A stretch of 64,000 nucleotides of DNA from Arthrobacter humicola (GCF_022803015.1 NZ_JAFKON010000002.1:372001-436000); one strand, 5' to 3'; positions 26,359 to 35,355 are shown, numbered from the stretch's first letter. Made by a program: numbers and translations. The notes: a model not told the origin generated them from the sequence alone.

Positions 26359-26484
26359 CGGGAAGGCGCGACCGGTCAGGCCGGTGTTAGGTCACACGTT
26401 TGGGTCTTTTTGTTTGTCTTGGTGCGGCCTAGCGTGGATTTACGGCGCCGCCCGTCCGGGTGGCCGGAGCATGGAGGAGATCCA

Positions 26485-26769
26485 ATGACGACGCACGTAG
26501 CCGACTGCAGCGTGAGCAATTGCTCCTTCAATGACCACTCCCACTGCAACGCGGCCGCCATTACCGTCGGCGGCGCCGCAGATCATGCCTCCTGCGCGAC
26601 CTTCATCGACATCGGTGTGCACGGCGGGCTCCCCAAGGTGCTGGCCGACGTCGGCGCCTGCCAGCGTTCCGAGTGCACCCACAACGACCATCTGATGTGC
26701 AAGGCGCCCGAAGTTCACGTGGGCCCGGGCGTCGACAACGCCGACTGCCTCACCTACGCCCACACGTAG
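26485..26769 (+). CDS. DUF1540-domain protein, two tandem cysteine-rich units
   Basis: A 94-residue protein made of two DUF1540-like units: residues about 5-45 (VADCSVSNCSFNDHSHCNA) and about 55-92 (ACQRSECTHNDHLMCKA). Each has the spacing Cys-x4-Cys-x3-Asp-x3-Cys and a later Cys. Such proteins are common in actinobacteria and firmicutes and are suspected to bind metal; no function is proven. GGAGGA precedes the ATG at 26485. It stands alone between the SulP transporter and a convergent alarmone-synthetase gene. Confidence 0.88.
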   Translation: MTTHVADCSVSNCSFNDHSHCNAAAITVGGAADHASCATFIDIGVHGGLPKVLADVGACQRSECTHNDHLMCKAPEVHVGPGVDNADCLTYAHT

Positions 26770-26821
26770 CCGCACCCGCCGTCCGCGTCCATCGACCATC
26801 CGCCCCGCTGGCGCTGAAATT

Positions 26822-26899
26822 CCCCACCTTTGGTCGCCGCACCCGGCGTGTCGGGGCGGACCGCCGGTGAGGCCCGGCGTCGCTGGTTCAAAGGTGGGG
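26822..26899. repeat. Widely spaced inverted repeat between convergent genes
   Basis: CCCCACCTTTG (26822-26832) pairs exactly with CAAAGGTGGGG (26889-26899); with flanking matches the arms extend to ATTCCCCACC on the left and GGGGAGAAT on the right. The 56-base spacer is itself GC-rich. Position fits a long transcription-stop structure for the DUF1540 and RelA/SpoT-domain genes, but the arms also look like the ends of a very small mobile relic. Confidence 0.5.
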
Positions 26900-26940
26900 A
26901 GAATCGGTGGTGGCAGAGGGCAAACGTGGCGGCAGGCGCG

Positions 26941-28047
26941 CTAGCCCTGGGTGAGCCGGTACCGTTCGATCTGCTTGAGCCGGCGCAGGAGGCTGTCGCG
27001 CCGGGGGTGCGGAACGGCGTCGGCCGGCTCGGCGGTGAGCTCGATGTGTTCGGTGCCGTACTGCCACAGCAGCAGGTCATCGAGGAGCCGGTCCGGGCCG
27101 GGGGAGTAGCGGTGGTCCAGGGCCTTGCGGACCTCGGTGATCCGGTTGGCGCTAAGCAGCCCGGCGAGCTGCATGGTCTGGTTGAGGCCGTGGGCGGCCA
27201 TGAGCTCCGCGGCCCAGCCCCAGTCGTCGTCGACCTTCCGGTCCACGTGCGGAAGCAGGGTCCGCCAGACGTCGCGGATCCGGTTGGGCGTCAGCTGCGC
27301 GGCACCCTCCCCGTCCATGTCCCAGTAGCCGCGGACCTCCTCGTAGCGTTCGTGCAGGTCCGAGAACGCGCTCTCCACGGTCTCCAGCATGGCGGCCGTG
27401 GCGGTGAACTGACGGTCGAAGTGCGGGGTCCAGGCCCGCGGGTCCTCGGCCTTGAACCGGATGTCGTGCTCGATCTCGCTCCAGGCGTGGGCGAAGACTG
27501 TGCGGATCTGGCACTCGAAGAAGTAGCTGCCGTTCGGCGGGACGTCCGGGTTGAAGGCCAGCTGGTAGTCCTTGACGGCCTCGTTCTGGATGGTCCGTAG
27601 GATCAGGTGCCGGCTGGAGTAGCCGTAGGTGCCGGACTCAATGGAGCCGATGTCCTTTTCCCTGTCGCCCCGGCAGTCAAAGAGCTGGCGCTGGCGCTTG
27701 ATCAGATTCGCCACCACCGCGTTTTCCGCCGGCAGCTTGGTGATCACACGGATTCCCACCATGTCATTCAGGGTCCGGAACGGGTCCGGGAACTTCAGCA
27801 CAGGTGGCCCGCCCGGCTCCAGCGGTTCTTCAGTGCGGGAGATCTTCTCGCGGAAGGATTCAACGGTCTTGGTGCGTCCGGTGACGAACAACGGCGTGAC
27901 TTCGGTGTCCTTGAGCATGGTCCGCAGCGTGAGCAGGACCTCCCGGGTGACCAGCTTCAGGGCAGGCCGGACCCGCTCGTACAACTCCACGTTCTCCTGC
28001 ACGGAATCGCGCAGGCTCACGTCCAAACGGTCCCAGTTGCTCGCCAT
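26941..28047 (-). CDS. RelA/SpoT-domain protein, probable small alarmone synthetase
   Basis: A cytoplasmic protein of 368 residues. The RelA_SpoT synthetase fold spans about 55-215: FVTGRTKTVESFREKISR, DMVGIRVITKLP, SSRHLILRT and FECQIRTVFAHAWSEIEHD, with the conserved Arg/Asp of the GTP site and the EIEHD loop. No HD hydrolase, TGS or ACT domain is present, so it should only synthesise (p)ppGpp-type nucleotides from GTP or GDP plus ATP. The C-terminal 140 residues are helical and unusual for a minimal synthetase. TAAGCT ends 6 bases before the ATG, suggesting a leaderless message, though GGAG is also present. Confidence 0.88.
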   Translation of the reverse strand: MASNWDRLDVSLRDSVQENVELYERVRPALKLVTREVLLTLRTMLKDTEVTPLFVTGRTKTVESFREKISRTEEPLEPGGPPVLKFPDPFRTLNDMVGIRVITKLPAENAVVANLIKRQRQLFDCRGDREKDIGSIESGTYGYSSRHLILRTIQNEAVKDYQLAFNPDVPPNGSYFFECQIRTVFAHAWSEIEHDIRFKAEDPRAWTPHFDRQFTATAAMLETVESAFSDLHERYEEVRGYWDMDGEGAAQLTPNRIRDVWRTLLPHVDRKVDDDWGWAAELMAAHGLNQTMQLAGLLSANRITEVRKALDHRYSPGPDRLLDDLLLWQYGTEHIELTAEPADAVPHPRRDSLLRRLKQIERYRLTQG

Positions 28048-28203
28048 GGCTCCAGCTTACGGCGCACCACCGACACCGGCCCGCAGGCTGGCACCGCCGG
28101 GCACGCCCGCAGGCAAGTGCAGCGCAGCAGGCATGGGAGCGGTCCGGCATGCGAGGGGTCCGGCCTGCGCGGGGCCGCTTGGTGCCCAAGGTAGGCTCAA
28201 CAC

Positions 28204-29100
28204 ATGGCTGAAATGCGGCGGCGGACTATGATCGCGGCCGCAGCGGCGGTGACTCTGGGGGCAGTCTCCGCCGCCTGTTCACCGGGCCCCAAGGAGGACG
28301 CTGTGAAGAGGCACAAGTACCAATATGGCGAGGACCCCAGCCAGTGGGGTGAGCTCTTCCTCCCGGAAGTTGCCGCGCCCAAGGGTGTGGTGGTGGTGAT
28401 CCATGGCGGGTACTGGCGTTCGCAGTACGGCGCAGAACTGGGGGAGCCCCTTGCCAAGGACCTCGCCGCACACGGCATGGCAGCCTGGAACCTGGAGTAC
28501 CGGCGGGCCGGCAACGGCGGAGGCTGGCCCAACACCTTCGCCGACGTCCTGGCCGGCATCGACAAGCTCGGTGAACTGGCCGACGAGCACGGGCTGGGAC
28601 TGGACCGCGTGGTGGCCCTGGGCCACTCGGCTGGCGGTCACCTCGCCGTCTGGGCGGCGGGACGCCGCCGGCTCGCGGGGCTTGGTGCCCCGGACGCGGA
28701 CCGCCAGCTGACGCGTCGGGGCGACGACGACGGCGCGGTGCAGCTCACCGGCGTCGTCAGCCAGTCGGGGGTACTTAACCTCGCGGCCGCCGAGCGGCTC
28801 AACCTCAGCAACGGCGCCGTCAGCAACTTCCTGGGCGGCTCGTCGGAGAAATATCCCAAACGGCATAAATTTGCGGACCCCATGAGTGCGGTGCCGCTGG
28901 GCGTGCCCGTATATGCCGTTCACGGCACGGAGGACGATACCGTGCCGGTAAGCCAGTCCGAGACCTACACCGGAGCAGCCAAGGCGGCCGGTGCGCCGGT
29001 CCAGCTGCTCAAGGTCCCGGGCGACCACTTCGCGCTCATCGATCCGAAGGCACCCGCGTACCGGAAATGCCGTGAACTCGTGCAGCAGCTGCTGGTCTGA
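28204..29100 (+). CDS. Alpha/beta hydrolase, BD-FAE-like esterase, probable lipoprotein
   Basis: A protein of 298 residues. The N-terminus MAEMRRRTMIAAAAAV has basic residues, a hydrophobic run and the lipobox SAAC (Cys25), so it is likely exported and membrane-anchored. The hydrolase body has VVVVIHGGYWRSQ (HGGYW oxyanion motif), GHSAGGHLAVW with the catalytic Ser, HGTEDDTVP with the Asp and VPGDHFALI with the His. This matches kynurenine-formamidase/feruloyl-type esterases. -10 box TAGGCT (28192-28197) ends 6 bases before ATG 28204, so the message seems leaderless. It is divergent from the alarmone synthetase. Confidence 0.88.
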   Translation: MAEMRRRTMIAAAAAVTLGAVSAACSPGPKEDAVKRHKYQYGEDPSQWGELFLPEVAAPKGVVVVIHGGYWRSQYGAELGEPLAKDLAAHGMAAWNLEYRRAGNGGGWPNTFADVLAGIDKLGELADEHGLGLDRVVALGHSAGGHLAVWAAGRRRLAGLGAPDADRQLTRRGDDDGAVQLTGVVSQSGVLNLAAAERLNLSNGAVSNFLGGSSEKYPKRHKFADPMSAVPLGVPVYAVHGTEDDTVPVSQSETYTGAAKAAGAPVQLLKVPGDHFALIDPKAPAYRKCRELVQQLLV

Positions 29101-29294
29101 AATCCGGACGTCGCCAGGCGCCCGCCTGCCCGCCCGGCGCCCGCCCGGCGACCTGCCAGGCCTGCCGCCCGGCCGGGAGGGGGTCCCGGTGTCCCTGACG
29201 GCATCCCCTGGCCGGCGAAAGCGAATAGACTGGAGCGCAGGTGCGCCGGGAAGTCTGGTCGGCATAGTTCCGTCGACCCCATTTTGAGGATCCC

Positions 29295-30677
29295 ATGAGC
29301 GCCCTGCCCCCTTCGCCAACACCCTCTTCACCAACACCGCCCCCTCCTTCGCCGCCCCGCCTCACCATTTTCGGCCGGGGCAGCTATGCCGAGGCCCTGC
29401 GGATCGGCGAGATCCTCCGCAAGGAAACCGTGGGCGGCGCCCTGCTGGTCGCCGCGGCGATGGTGGCCCTTATCTGGGCCAACTCCCCGGCCTCGGAGAG
29501 TTACTTCGCGCTGCGCGACTTCACCATCGGCTACGCGCCCTGGCATCTGGACCTGAGCCTGGGCGCGTGGGCCGCCGACGGCCTGCTGGCCATCTTCTTC
29601 TTCCTGGTGGGGCTCGAACTCAAGCGCGAGTTCGTTGCCGGCGACCTGCGCCAGCCGAGCAAATCCGTGGTTCCGGTGGCCGCCGCCGTTGGCGGTGTGG
29701 CCGTTCCGGCACTCATCTACGCGGCCATTAACCTCTCCGGTCCCGAAACGCTGCACGGCTGGGCCATTCCCACCGCCACCGACATCGCCTTCGCCGTCGC
29801 GGTGCTGGCGCTCATCGGTTCCCACCTGCCCAGTGCGCTGCGGATCTTCCTGCTGACCCTCGCCGTCGTCGACGACCTCCTGGCCATCGCCATCATCGCG
29901 ATCTTCTACACCAGCGATCTCCACCCCGAGCCGTTCCTGCTGGCCCTGCTCCCGCTGGGCCTCTACACGTTCCTGGCGCACAAATACCGGCGGTTCTTCG
30001 GCACGCACGCAGCCGCAGCTTGGGTGATCCTGCTGCCGCTCGGCTTCGCGACGTGGGCCCTCGTGCACGCATCAGGCATCCACGCCACCGTGGCCGGGGT
30101 CCTGCTCGGATTTGCCATTCCCGTCAAACGTTCGAAGGCCAGCGGCGGCCCTGAAGCCGGCCCGGGCCTGGCGGAGATTTTCGAACACCGGTTCCGCCCC
30201 ATCTCGGCCGGGATCGCCGTCCCGGTCTTCGCGTTCTTTTCCGCCGGGGTGGCCATAGGCGGCTGGCAGGGCCTCGGCGCCGCCCTGACGGACCCCGTGG
30301 CGGTGGGCATCATCGTGGCGCTGGTTGCCGGAAAGCCGGCGGGGATCCTCGGCACCACATGGCTCATCACCAAAGTCACGCGGGCACGCCTGGACGCGTC
30401 CTTCAAGTGGATCGACGTCTTCGGCCTCGCCATCCTCGCCGGCATCGGTTTCACGGTCTCGCTGCTGCTTGCCGAGTTGAGCTTCGGCCAGGGCACTGCG
30501 CACGAAGACCACGCGAAGGTAGGGATCCTCGCGGCCTCACTGCTCGCCGCGCTCCTCGCCACCACGGTGCTCCGCACACGCAACCACCAGTACCGGCGTG
30601 CGGAGGAGGCGGAACAGGTCGACTCGGACCACGACGGCATCCCGGACGTCTACCAGCAGGACCGCCCCGCAGGCTAG
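29295..30677 (+). CDS. nhaA: Na+/H+ antiporter NhaA
   Basis: A 460-residue inner-membrane protein that exchanges sodium for protons and helps pH and salt homeostasis. About 11-12 hydrophobic segments are visible. [15 protein letters not shown] and [17 protein letters not shown] carry the paired Asp residues of the ion site; [13 protein letters not shown] is the conserved late helix. The C-terminus has a short acidic tail ([11 protein letters not shown]) reminiscent of a calcium-binding thrombospondin-type-3 repeat. GAGGAT precedes the ATG; TAGACT at 29226-29231 is a likely -10 box with a 57-base leader. Confidence 0.95.
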   Translation: MSALPPSPTPSSPTPPPPSPPRLTIFGRGSYAEALRIGEILRKETVGGALLVAAAMVALIWANSPASESYFALRDFTIGYAPWHLDLSLGAWAADGLLAIFFFLVGLELKREFVAGDLRQPSKSVVPVAAAVGGVAVPALIYAAINLSGPETLHGWAIPTATDIAFAVAVLALIGSHLPSALRIFLLTLAVVDDLLAIAIIAIFYTSDLHPEPFLLALLPLGLYTFLAHKYRRFFGTHAAAAWVILLPLGFATWALVHASGIHATVAGVLLGFAIPVKRSKASGGPEAGPGLAEIFEHRFRPISAGIAVPVFAFFSAGVAIGGWQGLGAALTDPVAVGIIVALVAGKPAGILGTTWLITKVTRARLDASFKWIDVFGLAILAGIGFTVSLLLAELSFGQGTAHEDHAKVGILAASLLAALLATTVLRTRNHQYRRAEEAEQVDSDHDGIPDVYQQDRPAG

Positions 30678-30737
30678 GTTGGCAGGCCAGGCCGACGGGC
30701 TATATTTGGGGTGTGGCGGGAGGGGCCGTCCGGAGGG

Positions 30738-30765
30738 TCAATGATACCCCAAGGGGTATCATTGA
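30738..30765. promoter_or_regulatory. CsoR/CstR-type operator upstream of persulfide genes
   Basis: A perfect inverted repeat of 13-bp arms, TCAATGATACCCC and GGGGTATCATTGA, separated by AA. The core ATACCCC..GGGGTAT is the binding-site type of CsoR-family repressors, in particular the persulfide sensor CstR. It is 52 bases before the rhodanese gene that opens a persulfide-detoxification pair, which fits CstR control. No CsoR/CstR gene is in the window, so the repressor would act from elsewhere. Confidence 0.85.
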
Positions 30766-30817
30766 TTGAGCTGGAATACGCGCGCCGGGCCGTCCGGCGC
30801 CCGCGAAAGGAACAGGC

Positions 30818-31120
30818 ATGAAGAGCATTTCCGTCAAGGACCTGGCCGCCCTGGGCGACGCCACCGAAATCGTCGATGTCCGCGAGGAAGACGAATACGT
30901 CGCCGTCCGCGTTCCCGGCGCCCGGAGCATCCCGCTCTCACGGTTCGTCCAGTCCCTCGCCGAGGTCCCGGCCAGCGGCACCGTCTACGTCATGTGCGCC
31001 GCCGGGGGCCGCAGTGCCCAGGCCGCCACCTACCTGGAGGACCAGGGATACGACGCCGTCAACGTCACCGGCGGGATCATGAAGTGGCAGGACGAGGGAC
31101 ACCCCGTCAACCGGGGCTGA
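30818..31120 (+). CDS. Single-domain rhodanese (sulfurtransferase)
   Basis: A 100-residue rhodanese that carries sulfane sulfur on its active-site Cys in the loop MCAAGGRSAQ (about residues 64-73). The N-terminal VDVREEDEYVAVRVPGA and C-terminal NVTGGIMKWQ motifs are standard. It is the first gene after the CstR-like operator and is followed 31 bases later by a metallo-beta-lactamase/rhodanese protein, so it probably moves persulfide sulfur to or from that enzyme. AAAGGA precedes the ATG. Confidence 0.92.
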   Translation: MKSISVKDLAALGDATEIVDVREEDEYVAVRVPGARSIPLSRFVQSLAEVPASGTVYVMCAAGGRSAQAATYLEDQGYDAVNVTGGIMKWQDEGHPVNRG

Positions 31121-31151
31121 CCTTCAAGGGGCTGACCGCACCGGAGGGACC

Positions 31152-32513
31152 ATGGAAGTCATCGTCATCGAGACCCCGCAGCTCGGGGACCGCAGCTACC
31201 TGGTCCACGACGGCTCGGTGGCGCTGGCGATCGACCCGCAGCGCGACACGGACCGCATCGAGGCGGCCGCCCGTGACGCCGGGGTAGCCATCACGCACGT
31301 GGCCGAAACGCACATGCACAATGACTACATCACCGGCGGGCTGATCCTGGCCCGCGCCCACGGCGCCAGCTATCTCGTCAACGCCGCCGACGCCGTCGGG
31401 TTCGAGCGCACTCCCATCACGGACGGCCAAACAGTCCGCGTGGGCTCGCTTACCGTCAAGGCGGTCGCCACGCCCGGCCACACGCATACCCACCTGTCGT
31501 TCATCGTGGACGACGGCGGGAAGCAGGCTGTCTTCTCGGGCGGCAGCCTCCTGTATGGCTCGGTGGGCCGCACGGACCTTGTCGCCGAGGCGGACACGGT
31601 TGGCTTGACCCACGACCAGTACGCTTCGGTCCGTCGCCTCGCCGCCGAGGCCGGCCCTGACGCGGCGCTGTTCCCGACCCACGGATTCGGCTCGTTCTGC
31701 TCCTCCGGACCCGCCAGCGGTGCCCGGTCCTCCACCATCGGCGAGCAGCTTGCCGCCAACCACGCCCTAACGGACCCCGATGAGGACCACTTCGTCCGCC
31801 AACTCATCGCCAACCTCACGGACCACCCCTCCTACTACGCGCACATGAGTCCGGCCAATGTCCGGGGCCCGGGCCCTGCCGAGCTGGCCGTTCCGGCATC
31901 GCTCGATGCCGCCGAACTCACCCGGCGCCTGGCCGGCGGCGAGTGGGTGGTGGACCTGCGCCGGCGCGTGGCGTTCGCCAACAGCCACCTCAAGGGCAGC
32001 GTCAGTTTTGAGTATGGCGCCGGCTCCAGTTTCACCACCTATCTCGGCTGGGTGCTGCCGTGGCGCGAACCGCTGACCCTGGTGGGCTCGCGGGAAGACG
32101 TTGAGAACGCCATCCGCGACCTCTCCCGGATCGGCATCGAATCCCCCGACGCCGCGCTCGGTTCCGAGCCGCACGCCCTCGCCCCGCAGGCCGGGCTCGC
32201 CTCCTACCCGCGCGTGGGCTGGGACGGCGTGCTCGCCGGCCGGGCGCCTGAGGACACCGTCCTGGACGTGCGCCGGGCCGACGAATTCGCCGCCGCCCGT
32301 GTGGTGGGCGCGGTCAACGTGCCGCTGCACGAGCTGTTGCTGCGCCTCGGGGACATTCCCGCCGGGAAACTCTGGGTGCACTGCGGTTCCGGGTACCGTG
32401 CCGGGGTCGCCGCCAGCCTCCTGCAGCGGGCAGGCCGGGACGTGGTCCACATCGATGCCAGGTTTGCCCACGCCGCGTCCGCGGGGATCGTGCTGGACAC
32501 CACCGCGGCCTGA
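31152..32513 (+). CDS. MBL-fold/rhodanese protein, persulfide dioxygenase-like (CstB type)
   Basis: A 453-residue cytoplasmic enzyme with three parts: an MBL domain (about 1-240) with the iron ligands in THMHNDYITGG, TPGHTHTHLSF and a later conserved His; a degenerate rhodanese domain (about 255-340, no active-site Cys loop seen); and a C-terminal rhodanese (about 365-450) with the Cys in VHCGSGYRA. This layout matches CstB-like persulfide dioxygenase-sulfurtransferases that oxidise persulfides to sulfite and thiosulfate. GGAGGG precedes the ATG. It is the second gene of the CstR-operator operon. Confidence 0.92.
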   Translation: MEVIVIETPQLGDRSYLVHDGSVALAIDPQRDTDRIEAAARDAGVAITHVAETHMHNDYITGGLILARAHGASYLVNAADAVGFERTPITDGQTVRVGSLTVKAVATPGHTHTHLSFIVDDGGKQAVFSGGSLLYGSVGRTDLVAEADTVGLTHDQYASVRRLAAEAGPDAALFPTHGFGSFCSSGPASGARSSTIGEQLAANHALTDPDEDHFVRQLIANLTDHPSYYAHMSPANVRGPGPAELAVPASLDAAELTRRLAGGEWVVDLRRRVAFANSHLKGSVSFEYGAGSSFTTYLGWVLPWREPLTLVGSREDVENAIRDLSRIGIESPDAALGSEPHALAPQAGLASYPRVGWDGVLAGRAPEDTVLDVRRADEFAAARVVGAVNVPLHELLLRLGDIPAGKLWVHCGSGYRAGVAASLLQRAGRDVVHIDARFAHAASAGIVLDTTAA

Positions 32514-32609
32514 GCGCCTGCGGCCCGGGAGCGCCGGCAGTGACGCCGGCACGGCGGAAACGGGAGGCGGGCGCAACACACGGCACCGGAGGGCATTCTC
32601 TGGCAGAGT

Positions 32610-33569
32610 ATGGTCATGCTCACAGTTATTGGCGAGGGGCTGGTTGATGTAGTCCAGCGGTCCTCCGGCGTCCAGGCCCATGTCGGCGGCAGCCCCCTCA
32701 ACGTGGCCGTGGGGCTGGCGCGGCTGGACCATCCGGTCCAGTTCATCGGCCGCTACGGCCGCGATGCGTATGGTGAGGCCCTCGCCGCGCACCTGAAGTC
32801 GAGTTCCGTGCTGCTCCCGGTGGGACCCGATGAGCTGCCCACCAGTGTGGCCGCCGCCCTGATCGACGACGCCGGCGCCGCCACGTACACGTTCGACCTC
32901 GCCTGGGAGCTTCCCGGCGTCGCGGCGCGCCTGCCGTTCCTGCTCCAGGGAACCACACTGCTGCATACCGGTTCGATCGCCACCATGCTGGCGCCGGGCG
33001 CCGCCGATGTGTTTGCCGCCGTCGAGCGCGCCCACCCGTCCGCCACCATCAGCTTCGACCCCAATTGCCGTCCCAGCATCATCCCGGACGTGGACTACGC
33101 CCGCGGGCAGGCCGAAAAGTTCGTGCGCCTCGCCGACGTTGTGAAGGCCTCCGACGAGGACCTCGAATGGCTCTACCCGGGCGTGGACCCGCTGGACTCG
33201 GCCCGCCGCTGGCAGGCGATAGGCGGCTCCGAAGGGCCGGCAATGGTGGTGGTGACCCGCGGCAGCAAGGGGCCCTGGGGTATCAACGCCGCAGGTGAGG
33301 CGCAGTTCCCCGCCCCCGAGATCAACGTTGCGGACACAGTCGGCGCCGGCGACTCCTTCATGGCCGCGCTCCTGTCCGGCGTGGTGGATCTGGGCCTGGA
33401 CGGGGCACAAAACCGCAAGGGCCTGCGCGAACTCTCCGCCGAAAGCCTCCGCGATGTCCTCGCCCATGCCTCCCGGGCAGCGGCGGTCACCGTGTCCCGC
33501 GCCGGCGCGAACCCGCCCACGCGCGCGGAGCTGGCACGGATGGAAATGGGGGCCCAGCCCCTGCAGTGA
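32610..33569 (+). CDS. PfkB-family carbohydrate kinase, fructokinase-like
   Basis: A 319-residue cytoplasmic kinase that phosphorylates a sugar or nucleoside with ATP. GGSPLNVAVGLARL near residue 30 is the first PfkB signature, and ADTVGAGDSFMAALL near 245 is the second, with the catalytic Asp. FDPNCRPSI fits fructokinases. An in-frame ATG at 32616 is an equally good start; no clear ribosome site precedes either. It is followed 13 bases later by the Raf-inhibitor-like gene. Confidence 0.9.
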   Translation: MVMLTVIGEGLVDVVQRSSGVQAHVGGSPLNVAVGLARLDHPVQFIGRYGRDAYGEALAAHLKSSSVLLPVGPDELPTSVAAALIDDAGAATYTFDLAWELPGVAARLPFLLQGTTLLHTGSIATMLAPGAADVFAAVERAHPSATISFDPNCRPSIIPDVDYARGQAEKFVRLADVVKASDEDLEWLYPGVDPLDSARRWQAIGGSEGPAMVVVTRGSKGPWGINAAGEAQFPAPEINVADTVGAGDSFMAALLSGVVDLGLDGAQNRKGLRELSAESLRDVLAHASRAAAVTVSRAGANPPTRAELARMEMGAQPLQ

Positions 33570-33582
33570 GTGAAAGGCAGCC

Positions 33583-34095
33583 ATGACACGCCACGATGTT
33601 CCGGTGTTCCCCGTCCGCAGTGAATCCTTCGCGGAGGGCCAGACGCTCCCGGCTGCCCAGCGCAGCGGCAAAATGCGCGCCGGCGGCCGGGACGAATCCC
33701 CGCAGCTGAGCTGGAGCGGCGCCCCGGCCGGCACCAAGGGCTACGCGGTGACGATGTTCGACCCCGACGCCCCGGGGCGCGGCGGCTTCTGGCACTGGGC
33801 CGTGCTGGACGTCCCCGCCGACGTCACCTCGTTGCCGGCAGGAGCGGGCGCGGAGGGCGGCAGGCTCCTTCCCCCGGGCGCCATCCAGTTGAAGAACGAC
33901 GGCGGGTTCCACGGCTATCTGGGCGCCGCGCCGCCTCCCGGACACGGGCCGCACCGGTATGTCATCACCGTCCACGCGCTCGACATCGCACCTTCCGGAC
34001 TCAACGAGCACACCGCTCCGGGCAGCCTGGAAGCGAAGCTGTCGCAGCACACCCTGGGCCGCGGCACGCTCACCGGCATCTTCGAACGCCACTGA
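33583..34095 (+). CDS. YbhB/YbcL-type Raf kinase inhibitor-like (PEBP) protein
   Basis: A 170-residue soluble protein of the phosphatidylethanolamine-binding fold. SPQLSWSGAPAGTKGYAVTMFDPDAP is split across the two conserved PEBP strands; GGFWHWAVLDVPADV and GPHRYVITVHALD follow, as in bacterial YbhB and YbcL. The biochemical role of the bacterial family is unknown. It is tightly spaced behind the sugar kinase, with GTGAAAGG just before the ATG. Confidence 0.92.
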   Translation: MTRHDVPVFPVRSESFAEGQTLPAAQRSGKMRAGGRDESPQLSWSGAPAGTKGYAVTMFDPDAPGRGGFWHWAVLDVPADVTSLPAGAGAEGGRLLPPGAIQLKNDGGFHGYLGAAPPPGHGPHRYVITVHALDIAPSGLNEHTAPGSLEAKLSQHTLGRGTLTGIFERH

Positions 34096-34285
34096 GCCCG
34101 CCTCCGCCGAGCTCGCCGTCGCCCCGCCTGCCCGCCCGCCGCCACCTGCCGCCGTCGAACTCGCCGGAAACTCCCCAGTTCGCCGTGATTGTCCGGCGAA
34201 CCCGACGCGGTCCGGCGAACTCGGCGCACACCTCGGCGAATGCCTCCGCGAGGGCCTGCCGCCCCGGCGCACGTAGACTGGCACT

Positions 34286-35104
34286 ATGCGGCTGGTAGCA
34301 AGTGACATTGACGGAACGATCCTCGGCCATGACGGCAAAATCAGCGACCGGACCGTCCGCGCGTTCCACGCCTGCCGCGACGCCGGGCTGGAACTGGTGT
34401 TCGTCACCGGACGGCCGCCGCGCTGGCTCCACCCCCTGCAGGACCAGCTGGGGCATACCGGAACGGTCATCTGCTCCAACGGCGCGGTCGTGTGGGACCT
34501 CGAGGCGGACCGCCTGCTCTCGGCGCGGACACTGGACCTCGACGCCATGTTCGAGGTCCGCCGCATCATCAAGCGCTTGCGTCCGTCGGCGCTGTTTGCC
34601 GCCGAAACCCTGACGGGCTTCCATCTGGAACCGGGCTTTATCCAAAACGGCTCGAGCGAACTGCTCGGGGAATTCACCCCGGCCCCGCTGCACACCACCC
34701 TCACCGAGGGGGACGCCGTGGCGAAGTTCCTGGCCATTGTCCGGGAGGGCACCGCCGACGAGTTCCTGGCCGAGGTGACGCCCGCCGTCGCCCATCTGGC
34801 CGCCGCGACGCACTCGGCGCCGAACATGGCCCTCCTCGAGCTGTCTCTGCCAGGCGTGAACAAGGCCGTGGCCCTGGCTGAATATGCGTCGTCCCTCGGC
34901 ATCGGCGCCGCGGACGTGGTGGCATTCGGGGACATGCCCAACGACATCGAGATGCTTCGCTGGGCCGGGCACGGCTACGCGATGGCCAGCGGCCACCCGG
35001 AAGCGATCCGGGCCGCCGGGCGGCAGGCCCCGCACTTCGACGACGACGGCGTTGCCCAAATCCTCGAGGCCAAGCTCGCCGAACTCGGCGTCCGGCTGCC
35101 CTAA
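34286..35104 (+). CDS. HAD-family hydrolase, Cof/sugar-phosphatase type
   Basis: A 272-residue cytoplasmic phosphatase. Motif I VASDIDGTILGHDGKI is at the extreme N-terminus, motif II FVTGRPP follows, and the C-terminal motif is VVAFGDMPNDIEMLRWAGHGYAM, the IIB-cap Cof type acting on sugar phosphates or FMN-like phosphates. TAGACT (34274-34279) ends 6 bases before the ATG, so the message is probably leaderless. The upstream gap contains several GGCGAA copies, including a TTCGCCG-N8-CGGCGAA dyad (34179-34200). A second paralogous phosphatase is at 59691-60611. Confidence 0.92.
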   Translation: MRLVASDIDGTILGHDGKISDRTVRAFHACRDAGLELVFVTGRPPRWLHPLQDQLGHTGTVICSNGAVVWDLEADRLLSARTLDLDAMFEVRRIIKRLRPSALFAAETLTGFHLEPGFIQNGSSELLGEFTPAPLHTTLTEGDAVAKFLAIVREGTADEFLAEVTPAVAHLAAATHSAPNMALLELSLPGVNKAVALAEYASSLGIGAADVVAFGDMPNDIEMLRWAGHGYAMASGHPEAIRAAGRQAPHFDDDGVAQILEAKLAELGVRLP

Positions 35105-35142
35105 AACCCCGGCCCCGGCCCAGGTCCCCACGCCCGCACCCG

Positions 35143-35256
35143 GCGCCCGCCCACGTCCCCGCACCCGCGGCCCGGTTCACGCGCCCGCCCACGTCCCCGC
35201 ACCCGCGGCCCGGTTCACGCGCCCGCACACGTCCCCGCACCGGTCGCCCGGTTCCC
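35143..35256. repeat. 38-bp GC-rich tandem repeat, three copies
   Basis: Copies at 35143-35180 and 35181-35218 are identical; the third, 35219-35256, has about five changes. The unit contains CACGTCCCCGCACCCGCGG. The array fills most of the gap between the HAD phosphatase and the small gene at 35356. Confidence 0.8.
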
Positions 35257-35355
35257 GGCGGACACCGGATTCCCAGCTCGCTGTCAACTGGCGTTCACCT
35301 TGGCCTCCTAGGCTGAAAGCTCGCGACGAAACGTTTGACCGAGAATGGGGACATC

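Noticed and set aside
31767..33737. Minus-strand long frame across persulfide dioxygenase and sugar kinase
   Set aside because: Antisense to two genes with intact catalytic motifs; no motif of its own.
35143..35256. CRISPR array
   Set aside because: The repeats are contiguous without spacers and there are no cas genes; it is a tandem repeat.
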